64,000 nt of DNA from JAGXQV01 sp964451375. Its GTDB lineage: Bacteria > Pseudomonadota > Gammaproteobacteria > Burkholderiales > Sulfuricellaceae. The notes under the pieces were generated by a model, which made no database searches, was not told where the DNA came from, and saw nothing but the letters and a program-made list of their open reading frames with translations. Positions 16,805 through 26,363 of the stretch are shown here, one piece after another. The first letter of the stretch is position 1; each line of letters opens with the position of its first letter. Both the position numbers and the translations under genes were made by a program. The stretch covers positions 1 through 64,000 of the forward strand of contig CAYVIN010000010.1 of the NCBI GenBank assembly GCA_964451375.1, given 5' to 3'.

Positions 16805-17688
16805 AAATCCGCTTCTGGGGAGTACGTGGGTCTATCCCTTCACCTGGGCCGAACACCATCAAATATGGCGGCAACACCACTTGTATAGAGATTCGGACTG
16901 ACGACAACGAATTGATTGTACTTGATGCCGGGACGGGCATTTTTGCGTTGTCCCAAACCCTATTGCGGGAAATGCCGGTTACTGCCAACGTCTTTATTAC
17001 CCATACCCATTGGGATCACATCCACGGTTTACCTTTTTTCATTCCGATTTTTATTCCGGGTAACAAACTGAAATTGCATGGTGCCTTTGATCCAATTTCC
17101 GGACGTGGCATCGAACATATCATGGAAGTTCAATTGCAATACAGCTACTTTCCGGTTCGAGAAGCTGAGATGAAGGCCAAAATCGAATATGAAACATTGA
17201 TGCCTGAGCAGAGTATTCAAATTGGATCAACGACCATCACCCCCACCCTCCTCAACCATCCGGTAATCAATTTCGGCTACCGCGTAGAATGCAATGGCAA
17301 ATCAGTTTTCTTCACTGGTGATCATGAACCCCACTACAACATCTATGCCCCCGACGACGAAAGTTATGCCGAGTACCAAAGTCTGATCACAGAAAAGGAA
17401 AACTCGATCCTTGAAGCGCTGACTGGCGTAAACGTATTGATTGCGGATTCCTCATACACTTCAGAGGAATACCCAAGCAAGAAAGGCTGGGGGCATGGCA
17501 CATTCGATTCAAGCATCGAACTGGGCAGAAAAGCCGGGGTTGGCATCGTCTATTGCACTCACCACGAACCAACCCGCAGTGACGAGGCTTTGGAAAGGGA
17601 ATTTGAGAAAGCCCTGGCTCGCCATCCACGCAACTCCGGCGATCCTGAATACCGCCTTGCGCGGGAAGGTGAAGAAATTACGTTGTAA
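16801..17688 (+). CDS. Metallo-beta-lactamase-fold hydrolase
   Basis: The 295-residue protein opens MKIRFWGVRGSIPSPGP and has LDAGTG, the HTHWDHIHG metal motif (His68, His70, Asp72, His73) and a later FTGDHEP ligand. It belongs to the RNase Z-like / PhnP-like branch of the metallo-beta-lactamase fold, whose members often hydrolyse cyclic nucleotides or phosphodiesters. Translational coupling to the HDOD protein suggests a signalling role, for example turnover of a nucleotide second messenger. The substrate cannot be told from sequence. Confidence 0.87.
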   Translation: MKIRFWGVRGSIPSPGPNTIKYGGNTTCIEIRTDDNELIVLDAGTGIFALSQTLLREMPVTANVFITHTHWDHIHGLPFFIPIFIPGNKLKLHGAFDPISGRGIEHIMEVQLQYSYFPVREAEMKAKIEYETLMPEQSIQIGSTTITPTLLNHPVINFGYRVECNGKSVFFTGDHEPHYNIYAPDDESYAEYQSLITEKENSILEALTGVNVLIADSSYTSEEYPSKKGWGHGTFDSSIELGRKAGVGIVYCTHHEPTRSDEALEREFEKALARHPRNSGDPEYRLAREGEEITL

Positions 17689-17690
17689 AT

Positions 17691-17857
17691 TTAGCCCGGA
17701 TATTTCATAAATTCGCGCGATGATCGCGCCGGATTTTGTTTTATAGGCGAATTTTGCGACGGAGTGGCGTAGTTATTCATACGCCAGACTGAGCGAAATC
17801 TGCATATGAAACAAAAGACAAGCGAGGGCGCGCGAAATTTATGAAATATCCGGGTTA
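17691..17857. repeat. 167-bp long palindromic (MITE-like) element
   Basis: The ends are near-perfect inverted repeats of about 29 bp: TAGCCCGGATATTTCAT at 17692-17708 and its complement, with one mismatch, ending at 17856. Complementarity continues inward almost to the centre: CGCGCG on both sides, a TTTTGTTT pair, and TGGCGTA/TACGCCA around an eight-base loop near 17773. The whole element folds as one long imperfect hairpin. It sits between the two convergent units, at the downstream end of the glycan locus. It may be a non-autonomous mobile element or a terminator-like structure. Confidence 0.7.
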
Positions 17858-17872
17858 GGGGTAGGTGACAAT

Positions 17873-19825
17873 TTAACGCGCATCTTGGCGCGCCAACCAT
17901 TCCTCGAACATCAAGATGTTCCACAACTTGTATTGCCAGTTTCGTCTGCCCGACAAGTGTTCCCTCCACACCTTACGAATGGGAACAGGATTCAGAAATC
18001 CTTCCCGAAGAAGTCGGGATTCATCGAGTAGATCGTCCGCCCAGTTGCTAAGCGGCCCACGCAGCCAAGCCCCAATGGGAACACCAAATCCCATTTTCGG
18101 ACGATCTATCAGGCTTTCTGGAACGTAGCCATACAGCACTTGACGCAAAAGCCACTTGCTCCCCCCGTCACGAATTTTCATCAGTTTGGGCAACTGCCAA
18201 GCAAATTCAGCGACCCGATGATCCAACAAAGGCATACGACCTTCCAAGCCAACCGCCATCGCAGCCCGATCCACCTTCACCAGAATATCGTCCGGCAAGT
18301 AACTGACACCATCCAGAAACATCATCCGCGACACATATTCCGGCACCGCAGCCCAACGAGAAGAATCGCTTAACAGCGTAGGCGGCTCATGCCCCCCCAA
18401 CACGACAGAAGACTGCGGCTCCCAGTGGGAAACCATGTTCCGGTACATCGCATCAGCACTCTTGGCATTGATGAGGCCTGCCAGCTTGTGCATCTTGTCG
18501 CCCGGCAATTGATGCCGGACTCCCTGTTTAATAAATCCGAATAGCCAATCCCAAGCCTGGGGCGGCAGTAACGTAATCGCCTGAGCCAACGCGCGCCGGC
18601 TGAATGCCGGCAGTTTTCTCGCATGATGCCAAATTCGCTCGGCCCACAAATAGCGGTTGTACCCGCCGAACAACTCGTCTCCACCGTCACCGGACAAGGC
18701 GACCGTTACATGCCGCCGCGCCAGACGCGATACCAGAAAAGTCGGGATTTGCGAGGAGTCCGCAAAGGGTTCGTCATAGATAGATGAAAGCTGAGGAATC
18801 ACCTCTCTGGCTTCATCCGCCCGGACATAAAATTCGGTATGCTCAGTCCCTAAGTGTAGGGCAACCGCTTTGGCATATTCGGCCTCGTTGTATTGAGGCT
18901 CATCGAAGCCAATACTAAATGTTTTTACCGGTCGGCGGCTTTGTGCCTGCATCAACGCCACCACCAGTGAGGAATCAACCCCCCCCGAAAGGAATGCACC
19001 GAGAGGGACATCTGCAACCATTTGTCCAGCGATTGCGGCACGTAATAAAGTATCCAGCCGGGCCGTCGCTTCCTGATCGCTTCCACGAAAAGGATTCTCC
19101 GCGCCGAGCTCAACGACCTTGCTCAAAGACCAGTAACTTTTTGGTACACCATCCCCCCAACTGGTAGGCCCCAGAGACAAATACGTTCCCGGGGGAAGCT
19201 TGGATATCCCTTTATAAATCGAATGCGGAGCCGGGACATAAGAGTAGCGCATAAACAGCGCCAACACGCCCCTGTCGATTTCACCCCGCCAGGCGGGGTG
19301 TTGTCGTAGCGCCTTGAGTTCGGAACCAAACAAAAAAACATTGCCCATCCGCCCGTAGTACAAAGGCTTTTCGCCAAAACGATCACGGGCTAGATGCAGT
19401 GTCCTATCTTGGCGATCCCAAAGTGCAAAAGCGAACATGCCAACGAAATTTTGTAAGGAAGTCTCCAGACCCCAAGCTGAAATTGCCGCCAGAAGAGTTT
19501 CGGTATCCGAATGACCACGCCAGGATAGCGCAATACCGGTATTTTCTAGATCACGACGCAACTCAATATGATTGTATATCTCGCCGTTAAATGCGATGAC
19601 ATAACGTCCACAAGCTGAAACCATAGGCTGGCGACCTTCAGGTGACAGGTCGAGAATCGCCAAGCGGCGATGTGACAACGTGACACCTGCTTGTTCATCA
19701 AGCCATACGCCATCGTCGTCAGGGCCACGATGGTGTAATGCTGACGCCATGTCCAACGCCGTTTCTCGCGCGTTATAGGTCGAAAGGCCACCATTTAGAT
19801 TGAGGAATCCGGCAATACCGCACAT
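17873..19825 (-). CDS. asnB: Asparagine synthase-type amidotransferase 1
   Basis: The 650-residue protein has an N-terminal class II glutaminase domain with Cys2 as nucleophile, and a C-terminal ATP-dependent synthetase domain with the PP-loop SGGVDS (280-285). The synthetase-site motif is SGDGGDELFGGY, acidic residue Asp380, as in asparagine synthases of exopolysaccharide clusters. It would amidate aspartate or a sugar acid carboxyl with glutamine nitrogen. It is the last gene of the 34-kb co-oriented glycan locus and follows the GT2 gene after a 126-bp gap. An AAGGAAG precedes the ATG. Confidence 0.92.
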   Translation of the reverse strand: MCGIAGFLNLNGGLSTYNARETALDMASALHHRGPDDDGVWLDEQAGVTLSHRRLAILDLSPEGRQPMVSACGRYVIAFNGEIYNHIELRRDLENTGIALSWRGHSDTETLLAAISAWGLETSLQNFVGMFAFALWDRQDRTLHLARDRFGEKPLYYGRMGNVFLFGSELKALRQHPAWRGEIDRGVLALFMRYSYVPAPHSIYKGISKLPPGTYLSLGPTSWGDGVPKSYWSLSKVVELGAENPFRGSDQEATARLDTLLRAAIAGQMVADVPLGAFLSGGVDSSLVVALMQAQSRRPVKTFSIGFDEPQYNEAEYAKAVALHLGTEHTEFYVRADEAREVIPQLSSIYDEPFADSSQIPTFLVSRLARRHVTVALSGDGGDELFGGYNRYLWAERIWHHARKLPAFSRRALAQAITLLPPQAWDWLFGFIKQGVRHQLPGDKMHKLAGLINAKSADAMYRNMVSHWEPQSSVVLGGHEPPTLLSDSSRWAAVPEYVSRMMFLDGVSYLPDDILVKVDRAAMAVGLEGRMPLLDHRVAEFAWQLPKLMKIRDGGSKWLLRQVLYGYVPESLIDRPKMGFGVPIGAWLRGPLSNWADDLLDESRLLREGFLNPVPIRKVWREHLSGRRNWQYKLWNILMFEEWLARQDAR

Positions 19826-19951
19826 GGGATTACTTCCTTACAACCCGATACAGGGCGGTGCGTCGTAGGGGGAAAATTTTTCCTGGCAAGGCGATATCCT
19901 GAAAATCGAAAATAACATCGTCCAGAATACATTATCAGTCATGTTTCTATA

Positions 19952-20779
19952 TCACTTTGACAACCTGGAAAGCAGGTATTCCAGTATCGATTTGCTGAGG
20001 CGAAGGATACACCCCCCTCCTCCCCACAACGGATAGACAGGTTTTTTTTCACTGAGATAAAACCTGGTCACACAGTACGTTCCTTTGAGACGTCCCAGTA
20101 TACGGTTAGCACTAATACCCAAGGCATGCCTACGATAGGATGTTAGCGGTGCGTCTATGTAAGTTAGTCCATTTGGAAATTGATATGCTATTTTCAACCA
20201 CAAACCATAGTCTTCCACAGCTTGCATAAAACGGTCTTCATCGAAGCGAGTTTCTGCCAGCGCAGCTTTTTTTAGGAGCACTGAAGAAAGCACAATTTGA
20301 TTGGAAAGTAAAAGGAATCTCAATCCGAAACGCGCAATCATTTTCCTGAAAAATCGGACAACGCGTGACATTCTGCATCTCAGCACAGAACTATTTGCAT
20401 CAATAACCTGATTGTCGGTAAAGGAAAGAACCATGCCCGCTGATAGACCTGCAAGTTGTTTCTCGATCTTATCGGTCTCCCACAAATCATCTGCATCGAC
20501 AAAAGCGATATATTCGCCACGCGAATGGGAAATCCCCATGTTCCTGGGACGTGAAGGCCCTCCGCTATTTGTGTCGGTTTGAAGCAAAGTAATACGTCCA
20601 TCTTGGATCATTAGTTTCTTAACGATATCGGCACTATGATCCTTTGAACAGTCATCAACCACAATAACATCCAGATTCTTATGGGTTTGGCGGAGCACCG
20701 ATAAGAGGGTGTCACGAACATAGGTTTCAGCGTTATAGAGAGCCATAACTACCGACACGGTCACTCCATCCTTAGACAT
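19952..20779 (-). CDS. Family 2 glycosyltransferase
   Basis: This 275-residue GT-A enzyme starts VSVVMALYNAETYV and carries VVDDCS and the metal-binding FVDADDLW (about 100). It should add one sugar from a nucleotide donor during repeat-unit assembly at the cytoplasmic membrane face. Acceptor and donor are unknown. Its ATG overlaps the 3' end of the upstream decarboxylase gene by 8 bp. Confidence 0.88.
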   Translation of the reverse strand: MSKDGVTVSVVMALYNAETYVRDTLLSVLRQTHKNLDVIVVDDCSKDHSADIVKKLMIQDGRITLLQTDTNSGGPSRPRNMGISHSRGEYIAFVDADDLWETDKIEKQLAGLSAGMVLSFTDNQVIDANSSVLRCRMSRVVRFFRKMIARFGLRFLLLSNQIVLSSVLLKKAALAETRFDEDRFMQAVEDYGLWLKIAYQFPNGLTYIDAPLTSYRRHALGISANRILGRLKGTYCVTRFYLSEKKPVYPLWGGGGCILRLSKSILEYLLSRLSK

Positions 20780-21710
20780 TAACGAAACCTCTGAAATACG
20801 CTATCGTTTTCAAAAGTCCTTCATCCAAAGAAACTGTCGGTTTCCAACCAAGTTTTTCACTCACCAAGGAAATATCCGGCTTTCGCTGCCTAGGATCATC
20901 TGTTGGCAATGGTTTGAAGACGAGTCTAGATTTGCTACCCGTCAGCCTGATAACAGCCTCAGCTAATTGCAGCATAGTAAATTCTCCAGGATTCCCCATA
21001 TTTACCGGGCCGGTAAACTCGGCATCGCTGCTCATCATCCGCACAAAACCTTCTATCAAATCATCTACGAAACAAAAACTCCGGGTCTGTGTACCGTCGC
21101 CATATATTGTAATTTCCTCCCCCTTGATAGCCTGAACAATAAAATTGCTCACCACTCTGCCATCGTTGGGGTGCATACGTGGGCCATAGGTATTGAATAT
21201 ACGTACGACCTTGATTTCAAGTTTATGCTGCCGATAATAGTCAAAAAACAGGGTCTCGGCGCAACGTTTTCCCTCGTCGTAACATGATCTTGGGCCGATG
21301 GGATTAACTCGCCCCCAATAGCTCTCGGGCTGGGGATGTATCTCTGGATCGCCATAAACCTCGGATGTCGAAGCTTGAAATATCCGTGCCCCAACCCGCT
21401 TTGCCAGTCCAAGCATGTTGATAGCGCCATGCACGCTGGTCTTGGTGGTTTGCACGGGGTCATATTGATAATGCACGGGAGACGCTGGACATGCCAAATT
21501 GTAAATCTGATCAACTTCAACATAGAGCGGAAAGGTAATATCATGGCGTAGTAATTCAAAAAAAGGATTGCCAAGTAGATGCCGGATATTGCCTTTACAA
21601 CCAGTAAAATAATTATCCACGCACAAAACATCATGACCATCTGCTATCAAGCGATCACAAAGGTGAGAACCTAAGAATCCCGCCCCCCCTGTTACCATCA
21701 CCTTGGACAT
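20772..21710 (-). CDS. UDP-glucuronate decarboxylase-like SDR (UXS type)
   Basis: The 312-residue extended SDR has TGGAGFLGSH (7-16), the CYDEGKR active site (Tyr144, Lys148) within PIGPRSCYDEGKR, and RIFNTYGPRMHPNDGRVVSNF. This last pattern is characteristic of UDP-xylose synthases. The expected reaction is UDP-glucuronate to UDP-xylose via a 4-keto intermediate. No UDP-glucose dehydrogenase lies nearby on this strand, so UDP-GlcA must come from elsewhere. It is followed with overlap by a GT2, which may use its product. Confidence 0.9.
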   Translation of the reverse strand: MSKVMVTGGAGFLGSHLCDRLIADGHDVLCVDNYFTGCKGNIRHLLGNPFFELLRHDITFPLYVEVDQIYNLACPASPVHYQYDPVQTTKTSVHGAINMLGLAKRVGARIFQASTSEVYGDPEIHPQPESYWGRVNPIGPRSCYDEGKRCAETLFFDYYRQHKLEIKVVRIFNTYGPRMHPNDGRVVSNFIVQAIKGEEITIYGDGTQTRSFCFVDDLIEGFVRMMSSDAEFTGPVNMGNPGEFTMLQLAEAVIRLTGSKSRLVFKPLPTDDPRQRKPDISLVSEKLGWKPTVSLDEGLLKTIAYFRGFVNV

Positions 21711-21728
21711 TGCTTTTCCCCTAGTTTG

Positions 21729-22580
21729 TTAAATGACAGCCCCATTTTTCCTCGCGAAAAACATCGCATTCCCGCTAGACTGGACAAAGTAATCTAGCTT
21801 ATACCCCATACTTCGAAACATAAACCGGTAATCCGACAACGTATAGTAGTGATCCCCTAATACTGGGTCAGGCGGGAAAAGCGCATCAAAACCTGTCACT
21901 AGTTTTTTTTCCAGAATCAGAGTTCTCAACAATCTTCTGACAAATTGACGAATCCCGATACAATGTTCGCCAATAAGAACTATTGCACCATTTTGCGTCA
22001 GGACGCGATCACACTCCTGCAGTAAGCGTAATGGTCGATCTGCGTGGTGAAATGCTTGTGAAAGAAATATTAGATCGATACTTTCCGCCTCAAATCTGAG
22101 TTCATAAAAGCTGCCCAGATGACGGTATATCTTTGCCTCATCACCTTTCATCATACGAACGCCATGCTCAAATAGTACGCCAAGACGATGCTGGGATATT
22201 TCTACCGCATGAACCTCCGAGATATTAGGGAGCCTAGATAACAATGCCGATGTCCAGCCAATACCAGCTGCAAGATCGGCAATCTTCAAACCACTCCCGC
22301 ATGCCCCCCTTATAAGTGCTTCCGCCCCACAGAAATCGACGAGAAGTCCAGATTTTTGGAGATAGTTTAAGCATCTCGAATAATCGCCATCGGCTATCCA
22401 CCATTCCTTCTTTTTTTCTTCCTCAATATCGTTCCAATACTCGGCAGAATATAACGATGCCTGCTGCTCGTCCGTCAACCAGTTTTCAATCTGCCTCACT
22501 GCGCCCCCCAACAAAATCGGTTTGCATATATTTTCATGGCAAGGATACGGAAAATTGCCACAATGGTTCCGGAAAATCAT
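21729..22580 (-). CDS. SAM-dependent methyltransferase
   Basis: The 283-residue protein has a class I SAM-binding motif IADLAAGIGWTSALLS near residue 100, an acidic ribose-binding residue in VHAVEIS, and a long N-terminal region (1-85) of unknown fold. Motif III reads LIFLSQAFHHAD. It probably methylates a sugar hydroxyl or lipid-linked glycan. It lies 18 bp upstream of the UXS-type gene and 11 bp downstream of the 630-residue surface-carbohydrate gene. Substrate unknown. Confidence 0.82.
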   Translation of the reverse strand: MIFRNHCGNFPYPCHENICKPILLGGAVRQIENWLTDEQQASLYSAEYWNDIEEEKKKEWWIADGDYSRCLNYLQKSGLLVDFCGAEALIRGACGSGLKIADLAAGIGWTSALLSRLPNISEVHAVEISQHRLGVLFEHGVRMMKGDEAKIYRHLGSFYELRFEAESIDLIFLSQAFHHADRPLRLLQECDRVLTQNGAIVLIGEHCIGIRQFVRRLLRTLILEKKLVTGFDALFPPDPVLGDHYYTLSDYRFMFRSMGYKLDYFVQSSGNAMFFARKNGAVI

Positions 22581-22591
22581 ACAATCATACC

Positions 22592-24484
22592 TTACTCCGT
22601 TTTAAGTTCACGTAACCCCAACAGCCCTTTCCAGCGGGGCAAGTCACTATCCGGAGAAAAAAAACTTTCGCGCCCCTCCCCCGTGCATCCATGTACCCCT
22701 CGCAGCGCATCGGCAAGTTCGTTATGGTTGGCAACATAAGTTACCCCGGTCAAACCTCGCAACGGGCTCATATTGAATGAATCGCCATCCAGCATGGTCA
22801 CAACAGGAACGCCCGCGCTATAAGCTTCCACTGCCGCAGATGTCATGTTACTGGTGTAAACCACGTCACAATTCCCCAATAGTTCGACCAATGGAGAGTT
22901 CGTAATTCGTAGGTATGGGAAAGCAACATTACCTGTCGGTGGCTTGCAAGCCGGATGTGGTTTGTAAACATATTGGAAGCTCGCGGGCAAATCCCGCGCC
23001 GCCGCAGTCAACCACGACATCTGAAGTTTCGCAATCGCCGGAAAGTAATCGCCAAGAATCAATACTCGCAACAGCGAATCATCCGACTGCGTATTGGGGA
23101 TTCTTCCAACGATAAGCAAATCCGCCAGATACAGATAGCGGAGCGCTTCGACCAAGACGATAAATTTATCGGGGAATCCTCCTCCACGATACATGGCAAG
23201 AGCTGCCGGCCCATTAAGCGCCACCAAATCAGGTAGCGGTAGGTCATTTTGGCCGGTGTGTTGATAACTGCGCGGGTCAAAAAAATAGCGCATGTCCCAG
23301 TACAAGACCGTGGAATGAGGCACCCCAATCAACCGCCCATGACCGGCGGCTTTCCAAGCATGAATAAAAGCCATCTCCCAAGGCTGATTTTCCAGAAGAA
23401 AAACCCCGGATTCCTGATGTGGCAAATACCGCAATGTTTCTTCGAATAGGTTGAGAAACAGGCAATTTGAAAATGCCGCAACGCCACGTGCGAAACCACC
23501 CCAATCCTGTTGAAAGAACGGCCAGAAATCAACGTTCGAGTTTGCCGGACTAAAATACCGCTTGACCTTCCAGACGGTCACCCCCATCCACGCAACCCGC
23601 AGGTAGTCCAGCAGCGTCCGGAGAATCACCCGCCACCCCAATGCACCGTCCAGAGTAGTATGAAACTGTGTACCTTCCCCGTGCAGATTAAAACTGTCTA
23701 TCGTATCGCGCCCCTTTACAGCGCTGGAAATCGCATCATGGCCGATGTAGTGGTGAATCCAGTTGGTAGACACCGCTTTGTTTTGCAGTAGCTCGATGAG
23801 TCTTGTCCAGTAGTGGGAACCATAGCGCCCATCCGCCAAGTCTTTCTGATCAAGATGAATCAGGTAATCAACAAAAGTGATATTCCCTTTGGTATTTTCC
23901 AATTGACGGAGGTGCTGAGCCAGTGGCAATCGCTGTATCAGATACCGGAATAACGCTACGGTCGCCTGGATTGGATGTGGCAACAAACTGAATGCTCGCC
24001 TGAAAAATACCACCCGGTGATTGCATCTGTGTTCCACGGGCCGCCACTCGAAAAGCAGGCCAGCTCGGCGACACCAGGCGCGGGCAGCGCGAATAAGCGC
24101 CGTGTCACCACTCACCAGAATCACTTTCTCTGTGGAAAGCTTTGTCGCGAGTCCCTCCAAGGCCAGCATTCGCACCGCACTGTATATCGGTGTTGTCCCA
24201 CCGTAGCTGACGGAAGCGGGTAAGGTCATCCACCAGTAGCTGAAACCTGTTCGCAAAGCGAAGCGGTCAATCAAACGTATCCCGCCGATTTTTCTTTCGC
24301 CTAAATCATATATCCAGGCCAAATAGCGGGAGCGTAATTCATCGGCGTGTTCTTCGACCAGACGAGGAATGGAATAGGTAGTCACTTTGCCGGAGTCGCC
24401 GAATCCGCGCCACAGCACGACGATCCAGTCGCCGGCGGGAGGCGATTCTTTGTCATCCCACAGCAACAACGTTGTAACAGCCAC
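22592..24484 (-). CDS. Surface carbohydrate biosynthesis protein, TIGR04326-like
   Basis: This 630-residue protein resembles, from memory, the TIGR04326-type surface carbohydrate family found in O-antigen loci. The N-terminus LLLWDDKESPPAGDW and the GFSYWWMTL segment (about 90) are typical. The C-terminal part looks GT-B-like: VYKPHP (about 510), NCDVVYTSNMTSAAVEAYSAGVPV (about 540-565) and VTMLDGDSFN resemble donor-site elements of capsule transferases. The GTG start has a GGAG six bases ahead. It probably acts as a glycosyltransferase or polymer-handling enzyme, but no activity is established that I know of. Confidence 0.65.
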   Translation of the reverse strand: MAVTTLLLWDDKESPPAGDWIVVLWRGFGDSGKVTTYSIPRLVEEHADELRSRYLAWIYDLGERKIGGIRLIDRFALRTGFSYWWMTLPASVSYGGTTPIYSAVRMLALEGLATKLSTEKVILVSGDTALIRAARAWCRRAGLLFEWRPVEHRCNHRVVFFRRAFSLLPHPIQATVALFRYLIQRLPLAQHLRQLENTKGNITFVDYLIHLDQKDLADGRYGSHYWTRLIELLQNKAVSTNWIHHYIGHDAISSAVKGRDTIDSFNLHGEGTQFHTTLDGALGWRVILRTLLDYLRVAWMGVTVWKVKRYFSPANSNVDFWPFFQQDWGGFARGVAAFSNCLFLNLFEETLRYLPHQESGVFLLENQPWEMAFIHAWKAAGHGRLIGVPHSTVLYWDMRYFFDPRSYQHTGQNDLPLPDLVALNGPAALAMYRGGGFPDKFIVLVEALRYLYLADLLIVGRIPNTQSDDSLLRVLILGDYFPAIAKLQMSWLTAAARDLPASFQYVYKPHPACKPPTGNVAFPYLRITNSPLVELLGNCDVVYTSNMTSAAVEAYSAGVPVVTMLDGDSFNMSPLRGLTGVTYVANHNELADALRGVHGCTGEGRESFFSPDSDLPRWKGLLGLRELKTE

Positions 24485-24505
24485 CCGCTCTCCGCAAATT
24501 GAGTT

Positions 24506-25258
24506 TCAGGCCGATGCAGCCATCGGCGCAAACTTGATGTTTTCCGGCAAATCGACTGAGATATTACACGGGCCGCCATTTCCCTTACGCACCGCAACAA
24601 CGGTAAAGCAAACCCGTTCAAAAGGCGTGACAGCGGTTGAGCTGGGGACACCCCAATAACCGTAGCCAAGAATTTCCGCAGGGTGCAAGGCCAACAGACG
24701 CGTCGCCAGCTCAGCGCCATTCAGAACCACATAGGGCGCTTTTTCACCTTCGTGCCGGCCCTCGAAATTGATGAATTGGTAAGAGCGACCGAAATCACTC
24801 ACCCCCTCTCCATCCGTCAGCCGAAAACTGGCCAGAAAAAAACCGCCAGGCCTCACATATTGGTAAGCCTTTGCCAGCATTCGGTCAAACTCGACATTCC
24901 AGTCGATGCAACTCAGCGATACGACCAGATCAAAATTTCCCTCAGGTAGCTCCTGATGAGAAACATCCAGAATATCCGCTGCCAAAAAACGGGCGGCGGG
25001 ATTCATCTCCATCGCTGCCCGGACAGCCTGATGGTTGATTTCCACACCAGTGTAGTCGGTCAGCCCGAAACGCTCCCGCAGCGCCAGCCCCAAGCCGCCA
25101 CAACCGCAGCCGATATCCAGAACGCTAACACCGGGGCCGAGCCCCAAACGGGACAAGATGGTTTTCTCGGACTCATAAAACTGCTCCCAGGAAGTTCGGT
25201 GGGTTCGGTAAAATTCGCCGATTGCTTCGGTTCCGTAATGGATGTTGCCCGGCGCCAT
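24506..25258 (-). CDS. SAM-dependent methyltransferase
   Basis: The 250-residue class I methyltransferase has motif I VLDIGCGCGGLGLAL (about 45-59), the acidic VEINHQ and motif III GNFDLVVSLSCID. It is predicted to be cytoplasmic and to act on a small molecule or glycan intermediate. It sits 9 bp downstream of a Gfo/Idh/MocA gene and 21 bp upstream of the 630-residue protein gene, in the same operon. Substrate unknown. Confidence 0.85.
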   Translation of the reverse strand: MAPGNIHYGTEAIGEFYRTHRTSWEQFYESEKTILSRLGLGPGVSVLDIGCGCGGLGLALRERFGLTDYTGVEINHQAVRAAMEMNPAARFLAADILDVSHQELPEGNFDLVVSLSCIDWNVEFDRMLAKAYQYVRPGGFFLASFRLTDGEGVSDFGRSYQFINFEGRHEGEKAPYVVLNGAELATRLLALHPAEILGYGYWGVPSSTAVTPFERVCFTVVAVRKGNGGPCNISVDLPENIKFAPMAASA

Positions 25259-25267
25259 GTTCCGCCC

Positions 25268-26356
25268 TCAGTTTTTCGGAGTGCGATAAAGCTTGGCCAA
25301 CTCATCGTCTGGCTGCCCCAGGCGGGCGGATTCCTCCCCCATAGCCACGTCAACCCAGTCACGGCGTTCATTACTCAAATAAACGGCATGCAGAAAACGG
25401 ATGGTTTTCATTGCGTCCGCAAATTCCACGGCGGGCCTCCCCCCATTCACGATGGTTTCGTAAACTCCGGCATAAATATCATTATGCCCAAGCCCATAAG
25501 CATCCTCGAAAGTATCGCTGTAACGCGCTTCGTCTTCAGGATTCGGCGAGAATGTCACCAGCTTGTCGGTAGCCCATCCCCCCAGCATCGCCAGCCCTTT
25601 GCTGCCGACAATGGAAATGGACGATTCATAATCCTGTGGACGAGCGGCAGTAGTGATTTCGATCACCCCCAGTGCGCCACTCTCGAATTCCAGCGTAGCG
25701 ACTGCCGTATCTTCGACTTCAATGTTCGCGCCGCAGGTTTTCATCACCGTGTTCACGCGCTTCACCTCCCCCGCAAAATAACGCAGCATGTCCAGGTGGT
25801 GAATCCCTTGGTTGGTGCAGCAGCCGCCATCCAGCGCAAAGGTTCCACGCCAGGGATCACGATCATAGTAGCGCTGGGGACGACACCAGCGCATCCGCAC
25901 CGTCGCCAGAACGATATTCCCCAATTCGTCGTCGGCAATAGCCCGGCGAATACGCTGAACACAACTGTTGAATCGGTATTGATGCACCGGGAACACGTAA
26001 ACACCGCGCGCCGCAGCCGCCGCTCCCAATTCCTCCCCATGCGAAATCCGCATCACCACGGGCTTTTCGATGACGACGCTCTTGCCATAATCCCTCACGG
26101 CTTCCAGCGCATGTTCATAGTGCATTCCACTGGGAGTGATGACGGCTACCACGTCAATTTCCGGATGAGCACGAAACATTTCGTGGTAATTGGAAAATCG
26201 CGGAACATCATTCACACCCGGCAGCGACGCCATCCGATCCTCTTTGAGATCACAAATGGCGGTCAGGTGAAACAAAGGACTGTTGCGAACCACCCGAACA
26301 TGATGTCCGGCAACCCGTCCACAGCCGATAATGGCAACATTCAAAACTCTAGGCAT
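25268..26356 (-). CDS. Gfo/Idh/MocA-family oxidoreductase
   Basis: The 362-residue protein has an N-terminal Rossmann domain (IIGCGRVAGHH), the EKPVV motif (about 103) that carries the conserved lysine, and a C-terminal alpha/beta domain with GGCCTNQGIHHLDML, whose histidine is the usual catalytic partner. Family members oxidise or reduce sugar rings, often UDP-amino sugars at C3. It lies 7 bp after a HisC-type aminotransferase, so it may provide the keto substrate for that enzyme, though this is inference. Confidence 0.88.
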   Translation of the reverse strand: MPRVLNVAIIGCGRVAGHHVRVVRNSPLFHLTAICDLKEDRMASLPGVNDVPRFSNYHEMFRAHPEIDVVAVITPSGMHYEHALEAVRDYGKSVVIEKPVVMRISHGEELGAAAAARGVYVFPVHQYRFNSCVQRIRRAIADDELGNIVLATVRMRWCRPQRYYDRDPWRGTFALDGGCCTNQGIHHLDMLRYFAGEVKRVNTVMKTCGANIEVEDTAVATLEFESGALGVIEITTAARPQDYESSISIVGSKGLAMLGGWATDKLVTFSPNPEDEARYSDTFEDAYGLGHNDIYAGVYETIVNGGRPAVEFADAMKTIRFLHAVYLSNERRDWVDVAMGEESARLGQPDDELAKLYRTPKN

Positions 26357-26363
26357 GTTTATC

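Noticed and set aside
20042..20049. T8 tract in the GT2 gene as a phase-variation site
   Set aside because: It encodes ordinary Lys codons and eight A/T bases are common by chance; the G9 tract at 27018 is the better candidate.
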